Part shown: in pieces, positions 1 through 10,234 of the stretch
Layout: the number at the start of each line of letters is the position of its first letter
How positions within the stretch are numbered: the first letter of the stretch is position 1
Assembly (NCBI GenBank): GCA_019426215.1
Contig: CM033396.1
Span: forward strand, 35,950,503 to 36,014,502
Length of the DNA: 64,000 nucleotides
Source of the DNA: Buddleja alternifolia
Lineage: Eukaryota > Streptophyta > Magnoliopsida > Lamiales > Scrophulariaceae
Direction: 5' to 3'
Notes under the pieces: model-generated
What the model saw: the letters and a program-made list of their open reading frames with translations, nothing else
Databases searched by the model: none
Told to the model about the DNA's origin: nothing
Position numbers and translations under genes: made by a program

Positions 1-536
1 ATCTAAATTCTCTATTTTATGGCTTAGAACTTCTATAGATTCTAGTTTTTTACTAGGTTTAGGCGATACATTTGTTTCTATATTATATGCGTCTTTAGCA
101 CAAATAAAACAAATTTCGTCAAAACATATATTGCACTGATATCTTAAATGCATATCAGGATATAATCTACAAATACTACAAGCTACACTCATAGTTCCTT
201 TTCCATTTATATATTTATGTTCACATGAATTATTCATATAGGTATATTCTATTATATTTGGAATTTCTGGTCCTTCTTCACTTACTATACTAAATATGCT
301 TTCATTATCACTTTCATTACCGTCTTTACTTACTACATCTTCATCTAATTGTTCTGCTATGGCTGCCCTTTCCATATTAAACTGTCTTTTCGGACATCTG
401 TTAGCTAAATGTTTAGAATCTCCACAAATATAACATGTGCATTTTCTTGTTGATGGCTTTTTAACATAATTAGGGGGCTTTCTTCCTTGCCTATATTGTC
501 TAAAACTAGATTTTGGTTTATTTGATTTCGAGAAAA
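1..536 (-). CDS. Coat protein C-terminal region, badnavirus-like (partial)
   Basis: An open minus-strand frame of about 178 codons runs off the left edge of the window without a stop. It starts with a basic stretch, then has a zinc knuckle of the CX2CX4HX4C type (CYICGDSKHLANRC), an acidic Asp/Glu/Ser-rich linker, and a second Cys/His-rich cluster with several CxxC pairs (CSIC, CNIC, CFIC). A zinc knuckle followed by a second cysteine cluster is typical of badnavirus/tungrovirus coat regions. It differs from the knuckle at about 5.1 kb, so this is probably a separate viral copy or lineage. The right boundary near 536 is where coding similarity stops and an unrelated repeat begins. No true start is visible. 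Confidence 0.7.
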
Positions 537-1020
537 TGACTCCTATGGTCCCTCTGCTTTTGGGTTTGTCTCACTTTGGTCCTTCATCTAATAAAAGCGG
601 CACATTAGTCCCTCTACTTGATAAATTGCGTCACTATGGTCCTTCCTTTTCTTTTCTTTATTTCAAACTAACCCCATATTTTCAAATCTTTTCAAAACAG
701 CCAGTAGACTTTTTATAACCCAAATAAACTCTCATCTTAAAATTTTAGCAAAAGGGAATTTTCAATTGATTAGGCCCAACATGCTTCCGAAATAAAATTA
801 ACCTTGCATAAGTTTATACCTTCTTTTGACCGCCTTATCGCCGGATATTCCAAGTCCTCGATTTTACGGACTCATTCCAACCACCAACCGCAGCTTATGG
901 TTCGTAGTCCTTGGTTCCTTCGGCGATACACAGCACAGCCCACTTCGTTTCCTGCCCGAGGGCATAAAAGGTATAAACAGATAGAATTATAATTTGGATT
1001 TTGGACAACAAGTTGGACAA
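537..1020. other. Spacer between two pararetroviral fragments
   Basis: Non-coding. The first 110 bases repeat the phrase 'ggtccctct...cactttggtcctt', the same word style as inverted-repeat elements elsewhere in the window, so a degraded element may be inserted here. Short open frames on the plus strand have no recognisable content. Confidence 0.4.
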
Positions 1021-1473
1021 AGCCTTCTTTTATTCATGAAATACAAATTTAAAATTACATAATCTTATTCTACTCCTATATTGGAGGAGAAAACCTTTTA
1101 GCCTCTCATAAGAGGACTTACTATTGGGGAAACCCCCATACACTCGAAGATTAAAACTATAACAGAAGAAAGATTACAAATGTTTCTATGAAATTTTGTA
1201 TTAAAAGAGTTGGAGAAAATTTTCGATGATCTCCATCTGCTTCTGACCCCTTCTTATAGTTTTGAGTTTCGGATTCCAAATGCAGATTCCAAACCTCATC
1301 TAATCTTTTGGCGTCATTGCATACGTCAATCTTTATTAGTGCGCATGGGTCCCTGTGTTTGCCACGCCTAACTTTTTACAGCTGGTTGCTTTACCAGTTG
1401 TGGTCTTCAATCAAACACATGACTGATGGTTGGTGCGCCTAATTATTCGGCTGTTTTTGTCGTTTACATCGTT
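1021..1473 (-). other. Possible pararetroviral 3' or intergenic sequence
   Basis: It lies downstream of the RNase H remnant on the minus strand. No frame was recognised. A minus-strand AATAAA at 1034-1029 could be a polyadenylation signal of the viral transcript. No transactivator-like ORF was found. Confidence 0.3.
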
Positions 1474-1950
1474 TTACCCTGGTTTGTGAAAACCCTTTAG
1501 GTAAAATATTTTTCTTTTTTCCTTATCTTTATCGGATTCGGGTTTTGCCTTGGTAACCCGTGTTTTTTTACCAAATAAAGGTTTTTCTTGGAACTCACAA
1601 CTTGAACATTCCCGGTTGTGCCAAAGACTGGCTTGTTGTTCTGTGAACAATCCTCCTGCATATCTACAAGGCTCTTCCCCTGTAGTTGTTTTCTTCATGA
1701 GCACTGCTGCCCATCTATAATCATTGGCGTCGGTATAGACTACCAGGTCATCCTTATCTTGGGGTATTGCGAGTTTAGGCAAATTATTGCAAACCTGTTT
1801 CAACTCACGAATCCTTTGAGTGTGAATTTCTTCCCACTTCCATTTTGAGCTTTCCGTTTCTTTTAAAAGAGGTCGGAAATCTTTCCTGTATTTCGCTAGA
1901 TCTTTAATGAAAATTCCAGCAAAGTTGACAACTCCCAAAAAACTTTGAAG
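1474..1950 (-). pseudogene. Pararetroviral RNase H region, damaged
   Basis: This stays in the same frame as the upstream reverse transcriptase but is separated from it by a stop at 1953-1951. Residues of the RT connection ('LGVVNFAG', 'FRPLLK') lead into an RNase H start with the first catalytic aspartate in 'VVYTDANDYRWAAV', followed by 'RYAGGLFTEQQ' and 'HNRE', which fits the second acidic position. After that the sequence turns into a lysine-rich tail that does not match RNase H, so the C-terminal half is deleted or replaced. The enzyme would remove the RNA strand during reverse transcription. This copy should be inactive. Confidence 0.75.
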
Positions 1951-3111
1951 CTATTTTTTATCTTTTAAAACATCAGGAAAATTGCATACTTTTTCTACAA
2001 TATGTTCCTGGAGTTCAATACCAGTTTCGTCAATAAGAATGCCAAGAAACTCAATCTTGTTAACACCAATTATTGCTTTCTTTTCTGAAAGCACCAATCC
2101 TTCATTAAAACATACATGAGAAAATATTTCAAGATGTTTAATATGTTCTTCCATATTTCTTGATGCAATTAATACATCGTCAATATAGACAAACATAAAC
2201 TCGAAATAATCTTTGAATAAATTATCCATTTTCCTTTGATATATCTGGGGTGCATTTGCTAATCCCATGGGAAGTACATTCGAGATATATTGTCCTTGTG
2301 GGGTAGAGAAAGTCGTATACTTTCTGGATTCCTTTTCCATTTTAATCTAATAGAAACCTGATTTACAATCAAATTTTGAAAACACTTTAGCATCTTTAAT
2401 GCACTCAATTAAGTGTTCTCTACTTGGGATGTAGTAACCATCAAATTCTAGTATCTTATTGATACCTTGGTAATTGATGACTAATCTAGCTTTTCCTCTT
2501 TTTACCTCACTATGGTTTCTTACTAGAAAACCAAGGCTACTATAAGCAGAGACTCCAGGTTCTATGAGTTTAAGATTGATATGTTTTTTTATAATTGTTT
2601 GCATATCTTTCTTATCCTCCATATTCATCTGGATTGACTTGTATCGAACGTACTCATACTTGCATTGTTCTTTTACTTTCAGAGTTGCTTCGATCTTGTT
2701 TTTGTCCCACCAAGCCAAAGGATTCTCATTAAAGTTCCTTTGGATTAGCCGCTTAACATTTTCAAGAGAAAGTAAACTTTCTTCGTTAATGTTATCTACG
2801 GACCTGTTTTGAAATTCCTTTTTAAGAAGTTGTATTTCTTCTTTCGAATTTTCATAACAGTTTTTGTCCGTGCTTTCAATTAGACCGTATAGTCTAAAAG
2901 ACAAAAGAGCTTTTCCAAATCTCCGTTTATCCGTCATTTTAGGATGGGTTAATTTGGAATCGGGATTAAAACCACCACGTTTGCTGCGAAACATAATAGG
3001 CATGAGCCGATTAAAAGCGTTTGCGCGTCGCAAAACTTGTATGTCATTACCACAATGAGTGGTAAAAACCAACAAATTGTTGTTGTTATCTTGCACATAT
3101 TTTGCAAAGGT
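1951..3111 (-). pseudogene. Pararetroviral reverse transcriptase
   Basis: Two frame-compatible segments (3096-2347 and 2340-1951) are interrupted by one TAG at 2349-2347. The first carries a thumb/finger-like N-terminus, 'EPGVSAYSSLGFLVRNH', 'RLVINYQGINK' and the first catalytic motif region 'FSKFDCKSGFY'. The second carries 'GLANAPQIYQRKMDN' and the catalytic box 'YIDDVLIAS' with both aspartates, then 'FLGILI'. This is the polymerase that would copy pregenomic RNA to DNA. The frame probably begins just after the protease stop, near 3111, without a clear ATG. The low number of lesions suggests moderate age. Confidence 0.85.
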
Positions 3112-3435
3112 CTAGATAAAATTGTTACCTAGCAAAATATCTGCTCCTGTATCATGAAAATAGATAGGTGGCATTTTTACGTTGAACCAAGGTGTGCCCA
3201 ATGCTCCTCCAATCATGATATGTGCTTCTCGGATTCCCTTATTGAGAATGAGGATTTTCTTAGAGAAATCCCTTCCTGTAATAACGGGTAAGGCTTCCAT
3301 AGCATTACTAGGAAATACCCCGGGTTTTGATGTACAAATCCCTGATCCAGAATCAATATAAGCTGCAAAATATTCAGACTTATATTGGTCGTATAACATA
3401 CCAACAGATATGTATATAGAAAAGGGGCTAGTCAT
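3112..3435 (-). CDS. Pararetroviral aspartic protease
   Basis: A 107-codon frame. It has the retropepsin active-site motif 'YIDSGSGICTSK' (D-S-G variant of DTG) about residue 27 and ends in 'TGADILLGNNFI', the usual C-terminal ILG strand of caulimovirid proteases. The ATG at 3435 directly follows the stop of the preceding frame (TAA-ATG), so it could be translated by reinitiation. Its function would be cleavage of viral polyproteins. In known caulimovirids the protease is usually fused to RT. Here a TAG (3114-3112) separates them, either a lesion or a readthrough point. Confidence 0.75.
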   Translation of the reverse strand: MTSPFSIYISVGMLYDQYKSEYFAAYIDSGSGICTSKPGVFPSNAMEALPVITGRDFSKKILILNKGIREAHIMIGGALGTPWFNVKMPPIYFHDTGADILLGNNFI

Positions 3436-3846
3436 TTATTCAACTTGAATAATATGTCCATCCAGGTTAAATTCCATGCCTTTTCCTTTTCTTCCCCAAG
3501 GTTTATGTTCCTCAAGAAAACTCAATCCCAGTATAACTATTCCTGGGTCTCGTCCTGCTATTCCTGTAACAAATACTTCATAGCCTGCTAATTCTAGCAT
3601 TCCTTCATATTTGTTAACAGTAGATTGTTGCAAGTGATATAGATCATCACAGGGAAAGTAATTTTCTTTCTCTGTAATATCAAACATTACTTGCACGTCT
3701 TTCCATCCTTCTGGGCATTTAATTTTTACATTATCTACCCGAGTAGCCTGAGGAGTTGGATCGTTGAGTAATTCTTTTCCTTTTAAACTCCTTATCCTTT
3801 CTTCCGAAAAGGACATTCTGCTATTCAACTCTGTTCTAGAACTCAT
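3436..3846 (-). CDS. Unassigned pararetroviral ORF between movement protein and protease
   Basis: A 136-residue frame starting 3 nt after the movement-protein stop and ending immediately before the protease ATG. The C-terminal half has 'DPGIVILGLSFLEEHKPW' followed by 'EFNLDGHIIQVE'. This looks like the final strands of a retropepsin fold but lacks a visible D-T/S-G catalytic motif. It could be a degenerate second protease-like domain, a C-terminal part of the movement protein, or a lineage-specific protein. No lesion is visible within it. Function unknown. Confidence 0.45.
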   Translation of the reverse strand: MSSRTELNSRMSFSEERIRSLKGKELLNDPTPQATRVDNVKIKCPEGWKDVQVMFDITEKENYFPCDDLYHLQQSTVNKYEGMLELAGYEVFVTGIAGRDPGIVILGLSFLEEHKPWGRKGKGMEFNLDGHIIQVE

Positions 3847-3849
3847 TGA

Positions 3850-4653
3850 TCAGTCTAGAACTGGATGGTCTCTGATTAATATATCCACACCCCCAATTCT
3901 CGGTACTTGAATTGGATCGGGTGCCCTTACCTTAGCAAATTCCTTGAAAATTCTTGGAATTTCAATATACTCTTTCCTGATAAATAAATCAGAATGATGT
4001 GTATTGGAAAGTGCATAAGCAATTCTATATATAATAGAATATGGTCTATTTCCTTCTTTCATTAGATCTGTTCTTTTGAAATCCTGATGAAGTGTTAAGA
4101 CTCGGCTGAAATCTTGGTCAGCTAGGTTATATGCAATCCTTGGATGAATGTCAAACATAAGTTTTCCTGCATATAAATTTCCATCCATTGTACCAAGACA
4201 ACCATCCCGTAAGTTGTTAATTCTTTTATCCATTATGGATAAATGTAACGGCGAATTAACACCTTCTTTAAAAGTAGCTTTGATTACTATTTCAATGGTT
4301 CCAATATGGATCCATTTCATAGTAAGAGCTTCTTCCTCTCTTAGCTTACTTAATTCTTCCAGAATTTCTTCTTTTGGAATAAGTTGCATATCCATCACAT
4401 TACCAGTTAATTCCATAGGGATTGCAAATTCCCCAGAACTTACTTTATATCTGATGTTATGCCGTCTTTGATTTAATCCTATTTGATTTAGGATTCGGCT
4501 AATGCTGTTGACTCTAAACCCATCGTATTTATCAATACTTGAGTTTTGTCGCATGATTTTTTCCATGGTTTTATCTGATATAGATGCCTTGGAAAAGAAA
4601 CCAGCTAGGTTATCTGTTGTTTGAAGCCTATCTCCTTTGTTGGGGTATTCCAT
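3850..4653 (-). CDS. Pararetroviral 30K-type movement protein
   Basis: An uninterrupted 267-codon frame. The central region carries the features of caulimovirid 30K movement proteins: 'MKWIHIGTIEIVIKATFKEG', then 'LSIMDKRI' with the conserved LxD-type motif, 'GNLYAGKLMFDIHPR' and 'YRIAYALSNTHHSD'. These proteins move virus through plasmodesmata. The ATG at 4653 overlaps the preceding stop as TAATG, the usual caulimovirid arrangement for reinitiation. The size is close to the family's. No internal stop is seen, unlike the RT. Confidence 0.8.
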   Translation of the reverse strand: MEYPNKGDRLQTTDNLAGFFSKASISDKTMEKIMRQNSSIDKYDGFRVNSISRILNQIGLNQRRHNIRYKVSSGEFAIPMELTGNVMDMQLIPKEEILEELSKLREEEALTMKWIHIGTIEIVIKATFKEGVNSPLHLSIMDKRINNLRDGCLGTMDGNLYAGKLMFDIHPRIAYNLADQDFSRVLTLHQDFKRTDLMKEGNRPYSIIYRIAYALSNTHHSDLFIRKEYIEIPRIFKEFAKVRAPDPIQVPRIGGVDILIRDHPVLD

Positions 4654-4922
4654 TAGAAAGAATTGTTTCTTTCTTGGAATATAGAACGATTGTTTCTAAT
4701 CATACGTTCGATCCATGTTTCTAGCGTATGAATGTTTTGTGACCAGATCTGAATCTTGGTCTCATGTTCAATTATTTTTCTTCGGCAAATTGGTGTTTCG
4801 CCTAATAATTGAATAGTAGCTTCATAATGTTGTATTATGGTTCTACTTCTTTCTATTTTTTCTCTGAAATCAGAGACAACAATTCTTAGCTGTGGAACTG
4901 TGTAAATAGGAATTCCGGGCAT
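4653..4922 (-). CDS. Small coiled-coil pararetroviral ORF
   Basis: An 89-codon frame bounded by TAATG overlaps on both sides (upstream frame stop/ATG at 4924-4920, downstream stop/ATG at 4655-4651). The predicted protein is rich in Ile, Leu, Glu, Arg and Gln with heptad-like spacing ('REKIERSRTIIQHYEATIQLL', 'HTLETWIERMIRNNR'). Position and character resemble small virion-associated or accessory proteins of caulimovirids, but no signature proves that. Confidence 0.5.
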   Translation of the reverse strand: MPGIPIYTVPQLRIVVSDFREKIERSRTIIQHYEATIQLLGETPICRRKIIEHETKIQIWSQNIHTLETWIERMIRNNRSIFQERNNSF

Positions 4923-5755
4923 TATTCCGATTCAGTTGATGTTTCATCGGAAGCACTCTCTATTTCTTCCTCATAGACACTTTCATCTGAGGGAATATTC
5001 TCGAATTGGTATATTGGTACCAAATCGCCGTAGAAGACTGCGTCCATTATGTCTGCAGTGGCTTAGAATTGTTTTATTTCGCCACCTTTTTGCGGACAAT
5101 CTGGTGAAATGTGGCCACGAGCTGCACATGTCCAGCAGTTACAATCTTTGAAACTTTCATTAGCTCTAGTATGAGCCTTTCTAAAAATTCGTCTTATAGG
5201 TTTCTTTCCGTCGTAGTTCCGAGATCCTTGGGAAGAAACCCTGGTTGGTCCTGATCTTTGGCCAGATTTATAAGATCGGGCTTTTGATTTAGACCACCAA
5301 GACTTGCGTTTGAAAGCAGATCGCCTTTTGTTGCTAATGTTATCAGAGCGAACAAAATGTTCTCTTTTTTCTCTGCTCGATCGATTCTCCAATTATTGTT
5401 GGAAAATCATTATTATCACAACAAAGAGGGGTTCTCTTCATTTTTCCTCTCAGCTTTTTCATGTTCTTTTGAACAGCTGCTTGTCGACACCAGTCTTTCA
5501 GTTTGTCTTTTAAGAAAGACATTCGTCTTGCGACCGTATCAACTTGTCCTTCTGGAACCTTGTAGGCATGTATTAACATTTCTCTCCAAGGGCTACAGAT
5601 TTTTGCAAAGAACATAGGTGCAGCAATTTCTGCACTAACATTCGCATGAAAGAAATATTTTCGAAACCAATAGATATATTCATCAATGGCACAAAAGTAC
5701 AAGTTGGTTTTTTTACATTTTTGATGTACCCAAAATATCCTTATGAAATTCATTT
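4922..5755 (-). pseudogene. Pararetroviral coat protein, frameshifted
   Basis: Three overlapping segments in different frames together look like a caulimovirid capsid protein. Segment 5753-5343 has the capsid core words 'PMFFAKICSPWREMLIHAY' and 'FPTIIG'. Segment 5392-5063 is a basic Arg/Lys/Ser-rich region ending in a zinc knuckle of CX2CX4HX4C form (CWTCAARGHISPDC). A third frame continues as an acidic Glu/Asp/Ser tail that stops at 4924-4922, overlapping the next ATG. A basic region, knuckle and acidic tail is normal for these capsids. At least two frameshifts (about 5343-5392 and near 5063) are needed, so this copy is broken. The N-terminus is missing or unrecognised beyond 5755. Confidence 0.7.
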
Positions 5756-6825
5756 TGTTAATGGCAAAAGAGTCAAAAACAAATTTTAAGAATCTACAAC
5801 AATAAGAAGTATAATTACATTAGGACTCTACAATGAAATTTCATATAGACGTCTAATTGCAATGAAATTCCATACATACATTAGGACTCTACAATATTAC
5901 ATAAGATTAATCCTATTTATTTATTCATTTAAATTAAGAAGAAAAGGAAAGGTTCATGTATATACATGTATATGCACGGTCCTTATAACCCTACCACTAA
6001 TGACTTTTCTTCAAATAATGTATAGGAAAAATTCCAAAACAAAAAATATAGACTATATAAATCGTTAACCATAAATATTACACCAAAATATTAAATACCT
6101 AATTGTTGGAAGTAAACCATAAAGATCTGATCTAAAACAATACGAAAGATGTCAATAAATTAGCTAAAAGTAACAAGAAAGCAAACTTGGGCACAAGTAG
6201 CAAATCATTCTAAGAGTAATTTAACACATGTTTGCAAAATTTATTGTCAATTGTCTTATCAAAATTAGGAGGTGCACGCCATTGTTTATATTTTAAATTT
6301 AATAGATTATAAGATATTGCATTAATTGAGAAAATTGAGTATTATTATAAAAAACACACAAAAGATAACTTACCAATATCTATATTAATATTTTATATAG
6401 TGCATATACATATATATAAAATGACATTTTTTTTATATTTTGAATTATCCTTTCCAATTTGTGTTTCATCTTGTGTTCCATGATTCCATCAAATGGACTC
6501 ACAAAAAATGTCATTTATCCAAATCAATGTCTGTATTTTAAAAGAAATTTTATATACATGACTTTCATATGTGACATACAATATGAGATAAAATACAAAA
6601 GCAAAATAGACGATTTAGTCCGATTTCCGGAAGTGTGCCTTTTTAATAAGATTTTTATACACACATTATTTTATTTTGCTCTATCAATCATTTATCATTT
6701 CATGGGTTAGCTTGATATCCATATTTCGTTAACTAACACCCACCAATTCTTTTTGAGAATTTTTGATTCCATATTTTATGTAAATGATATATGTGCATGA
6801 ATATTTATATTATATCATTTTATAC
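5756..6825. other. A+T-rich spacer
   Basis: No gene recognised. An 18-bp direct repeat (acattaggactctacaat) occurs near 5818 and 5878. The short open frames are A+T-rich with no motifs. Confidence 0.5.
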
Positions 6826-7010
6826 TATAGGTGTTTGGCTAAACTTATAAGCTTACAAGATATTTCTGAAATTTGTATGCTCCATAGCTTACTTAAAAAA
6901 TAAGTTGTTAAAGTGTTTGGATAAAATAAATTTCAAGATCTATAAGATATTATCTTGTTTGGTTAAAATTAAATCTTATAAGATCTTTTTAGCATATCAC
7001 AACCAATAGG
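6826..7010. repeat. MITE-like fragment ('tgtttggctaaactta')
   Basis: It begins 'gtgtttggctaaacttataag' and ends near 'ttgtttggttaaaattaa'. The start is nearly identical to the ends and interior of the element at 57091-57576, so this is a partial copy of that family. No clear target duplication. Confidence 0.45.
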
Positions 7011-8400
7011 TACATGTCATTATAAATGTATAATTCTTGAAGTTTTTAAGTATGTCTGAATAATAAATATATTATTGTAGCAAATATTAACATATACTAA
7101 TTTTATTACTTTTAATTATGTTATTATTATTACATAAAAACTTGTACATCCATTATTGCATCAAACACAACAAGATATTTAATTGGTATTCATATATGGC
7201 AATGATAGATATAATATATTTTTAAATTGTATATATATAGTATGACGTACACATTATATGTACAAGCACACGGTAATAAAAATATGTCACGTGATTGGTA
7301 TTAGTAATTTATATATATACACTTTTATAAGCAAGTACAACAAATATGAACTTTTTATCCGATATATTATATATTAGATAGAAATATGTGAGGTAAAATA
7401 AAATATTCAAAAGGTAGTGAGGGTATATTGATTACTTTATTTGATATATAATATATTTGATAGACATGTGTGAGAAAGAATGAAATATTTAACAAGTAGT
7501 GATTGTATATACATTAGTTATTAAATTGCGTGAAAATCTGAACTTTAAAGTTGATACTTTGTTAATTGTTGGTACACTTACATATATTATCATGTTATGG
7601 ATTGCTTGAAAATTTGTATTTCAATGTCGATGTTTTGTTCACTATTAGTACACTTCATTATAAGTTACATTTCTTTAAATATTGACTTAGAGACTTATAC
7701 AAAAATTAGATCAATACAAATAACTTTAGTTTTAATATTCAATTTTCAATTGAAGAATTGCTTTTATATAGTATCTTTCAATTTTGATCATTTTTTATAT
7801 CTAATATATTAATTTAGTCATTTATTTAAAAATATTTATTTGCTTATATTAGAAAATGATTAAGAAATTTTTTTAATAGTAGAAAACTTAAAATTATTAT
7901 ACATAAATGATATGTGAGTTGTTAATAAATACAAACAAAATTAAAATAACATGCTTATAGTGTTAAGAAAAAAAAAGTATTTTCTATCATATTATTCCTT
8001 AAGTTTATTTTTATTTTTTAGATTTATTGAGAATACAACTTAAAATTTAAAATCTTTATTTGCTAAAATGCATACTTTTTCTTCCACAATTATGTTGAAT
8101 TCTAAACAAATATTTGATAATAAAATTTATATCAATTTATCATAAATCCGATGAAATTCACATTCATATCAATAGGAAAAATTGCAACATTCATACACTA
8201 TGTTGGCGTGCACGTTTTTTTAGTATTTTAAGTTGGCCTACTGGCAATTTGAGCACATTAACTTGCAAAAATCAGCAATTTTGGTACAAATTGCACCGAA
8301 AAATTGAATTTGGCCAAAAAAATTGGGGATTTTGACTAAAACTGAAATTGGGGATTTTTGACTGATTTGGAGTTATTTTTTTACCAAATTACCCTCAAAA
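7011..8400. other. A+T-rich spacer
   Basis: No gene, RNA gene or clear repeat recognised. Composition is strongly A+T. Confidence 0.5.
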
Positions 8401-8535
8401 TAGTATTTTTATTAAAATAATTATTTTAATTAAAATAGTTATTTTAATAATTATTTTTATTAAAAATAGTATTTTAATAAACTTAATTTCTAAGCTAAAT
8501 CATTTATTTAATATATTATTTTATAAATTAAATAA

Positions 8536-8636
8536 AAAAGAAAAGGAAAAAAAATGGGGGTGGGGAACGAAAAATGGGGATTTTGACATATATATATATA
8601 TGTGTGTGTGTGACTCTGTGTGTGTATATATATGTG

Positions 8637-8667
<31 letters not shown>

Positions 8668-8835
8668 ATGCGTGTGTGTATATATATATATGTGTGTGTG
8701 TGTGTGTAATCGTGTGTTTGTGTATGTGTGGGGGCTGTGTGTGTTTGTGTCTGTGTGTGCGTGAGGGTAGGGTAGGGTAGGTGGCGTGGGGAAGACAACA
8801 CTGTTCCCCACCCCCATTTTTTTTTTCCTTTTCAG
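8536..8835. repeat. Inverted-repeat hairpin enclosing (TG)n/(TA)n microsatellite
   Basis: The arms are near-perfect complements: 'aaaaggaaaaaaaatggggg' with 'tggggaac' at about 8540-8569, and 'gttccccaccccc' with a T tract at 8801-8832. The loop is a (TG)n/(TA)n microsatellite with a short (gggta)n run near 8765-8780. A related copy of the microsatellite and right arm lies at 35160-35400, so this is a dispersed element. Open frames inside it are Thr/His or Cys/Val repeat artefacts. Confidence 0.6.
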
Positions 8836-8860
8836 TCAAAATTCTCTTAATTTAAGTCAA

Positions 8861-9377
8861 AATTCTCATTTTTCGTTCCATAAGTGTACCTTGTATACTT
8901 TTGGTCTCATGCTTATGGTTTGTCTCACATTTAGTCTCATAATTCATTAAAATTTTCACATTTGGTCCACAACCACATTCCGTCAAAAAATTAATGGATC
9001 CATTATTTAGGGACAAAAGCAAAAGAAATAAAAAACAAAAAAAAACACATTTTTTGAAAAATTATACATATGAAAATAAACACATTTATTAAACACTTTA
9101 TGAAGAATTTTCACATTTATTTTCTAAGTTTTTCTATTTTCTATAATTTTTTTCTGCCTCTAACTAACAGAACCGTTAGTTTTTTTGACGGAAATCAGTT
9201 GTGGGACCAAATGTGTGAATTTCGAAAAGTTATGGGATGTAATGTGAGAGAAAACCACATGTGCAGGACCAAAAGTGTACGGCGGTACATTTTTTGGACG
9301 AAAAATGCATTTTACCAAACTCGGGATCTATTGTGTATACGGAGATACTTATGGGACCAAAATGCAATTTTCTCCAT
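8861..9377. mobile_element. Long-TIR non-autonomous element
   Basis: The left arm (about 8861-9000) and right arm (about 9160-9316) are inverted copies sharing 'cacatttggtcc(c)acaac', 'tccgtcaaaaaa', 'cttttggtc' and 'catttttcgt'. The right side extends to 'ccaaaatgcaattttctcc' at 9377, a terminus style shared with the neighbouring element. No open frame of note and no clear target duplication. Long inverted repeats without a transposase suggest a Mutator-like or foldback derivative. Confidence 0.55.
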
Positions 9378-9460
9378 CTTCTCGTGTATATAAACAAGTT
9401 TTTTAAGAGCACTGTAAGTGTACGAATATAATATTTATTTTCGTTCTAACTAAAGAGTTT

Positions 9461-9814
9461 GGAAAAATTGCATTTTATTTTTTATTTTTTTGCATTTTTG
9501 GTCCCTTATGTCTAGTATTTTTCGATTTTGGTCAATTCGTTATGGATTTCTCACATTGTGTCTCGTAACTTTTAAAACTTCTCACATTTGTTCCCAGCTA
9601 AATTTTTCAAACAAAATGTAATGGTTAACTCCGTTAGTCAACATTTTGACTGGGTTTTTTGAGAGATTTTATTCGTGATTAACACATGATTTTGAATAGA
9701 AACCTCGTGATATTAAATAAAATCCGTGTATGAGTGCATTCACACACGAATCCTCCAAAAAACAATCAGTCAAAATGTTGACTAGTAGAATTGACTGTTA
9801 AATGCAATTTTCCC
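9461..9814. mobile_element. Non-autonomous TIR element, related to 8861-9377
   Basis: Termini are 'ggaaaaattgcattttattt' on the left and the inverse 'aaatgcaattttccc' on the right. An inner inverted repeat pairs 'tagtcaacattttgactg' with 'cagtcaaaatgttgacta'. Internal words ('ctcacattgtgtctcgtaac', 'tttggtccc') match the preceding element. Non-coding. No convincing target duplication. Confidence 0.5.
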
Positions 9815-10020
9815 GAAAGATTTTCTTTGTCCATTAACCAACCTTTATTATGTTATATAGACATCGTTTTAAGCATATGTAATCTTTTGATCTATTTGAA
9901 TGTAAAATAATTTTCTAACAAGAGTACTAGTTTATATCATAGCATATTTATTCCTCACGATCCACACGAGCATATTTATTTTGGTTGTCCTATTACTTTT
10001 TCCAGTGATAAAAATATAAT

Positions 10021-10230
10021 ATTAACTAGTAAACTTCTAAATGCAATAACACATAGCTGGAGTATATTCTTTTTATTTAGACGATTCTCTTGAAAATTAG
10101 TTAGAAACATCGTATTCTTATAATATTAATTAACTAGTAAACTTCTATATGCAATAACACATATCTGGAGTATATTCTTTTTATTTAGACGATTCTCTAG
10201 AAAATTAGTTATAAACATCATATTGCATAA
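10021..10230. repeat. Tandem duplication, 108-bp unit, two copies
   Basis: The unit starting 'attaactagtaaacttct' at 10021 is repeated from 10129 with about 10% differences ('cacatagctggagtatattc' and 'cacatatctggagtatattc'). Non-coding. Confidence 0.7.
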
Positions 10231-10234
10231 GAAT

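Larger units (their letters stand above)
1..5755 (-). mobile_element. Endogenous caulimovirid (pararetrovirus) block
   Basis: Minus-strand frames read, from right to left, as coat protein, small coiled-coil ORF, 30K-type movement protein, an unassigned ORF, retropepsin, reverse transcriptase and partial RNase H. A different coat-protein tail follows after about 940 bp of spacer. This gene set is specific to Caulimoviridae, which lack LTRs and integrase. None of those was seen here, which separates the block from Ty3 elements. It contains in-frame stops and frameshifts, so it is an old genomic copy. Coat protein before movement protein recalls solendovirus or cavemovirus order, but the genus was not assigned. 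Confidence 0.85.

Noticed and set aside
1021..1473. A viral transactivator-type ORF downstream of RNase H
   Set aside because: No frame of suitable length or content is present.
8765..8782. Telomere-like 'gggtagggtagggtag'
   Set aside because: Only about three units inside a microsatellite hairpin, and not the plant telomere repeat.
8508..8839. Several overlapping open frames of about 100 codons, Thr/His-rich on one strand and Cys/Val-rich on the other
   Set aside because: They are translations of the (TG)n/(TA)n microsatellite in all frames, not genes.
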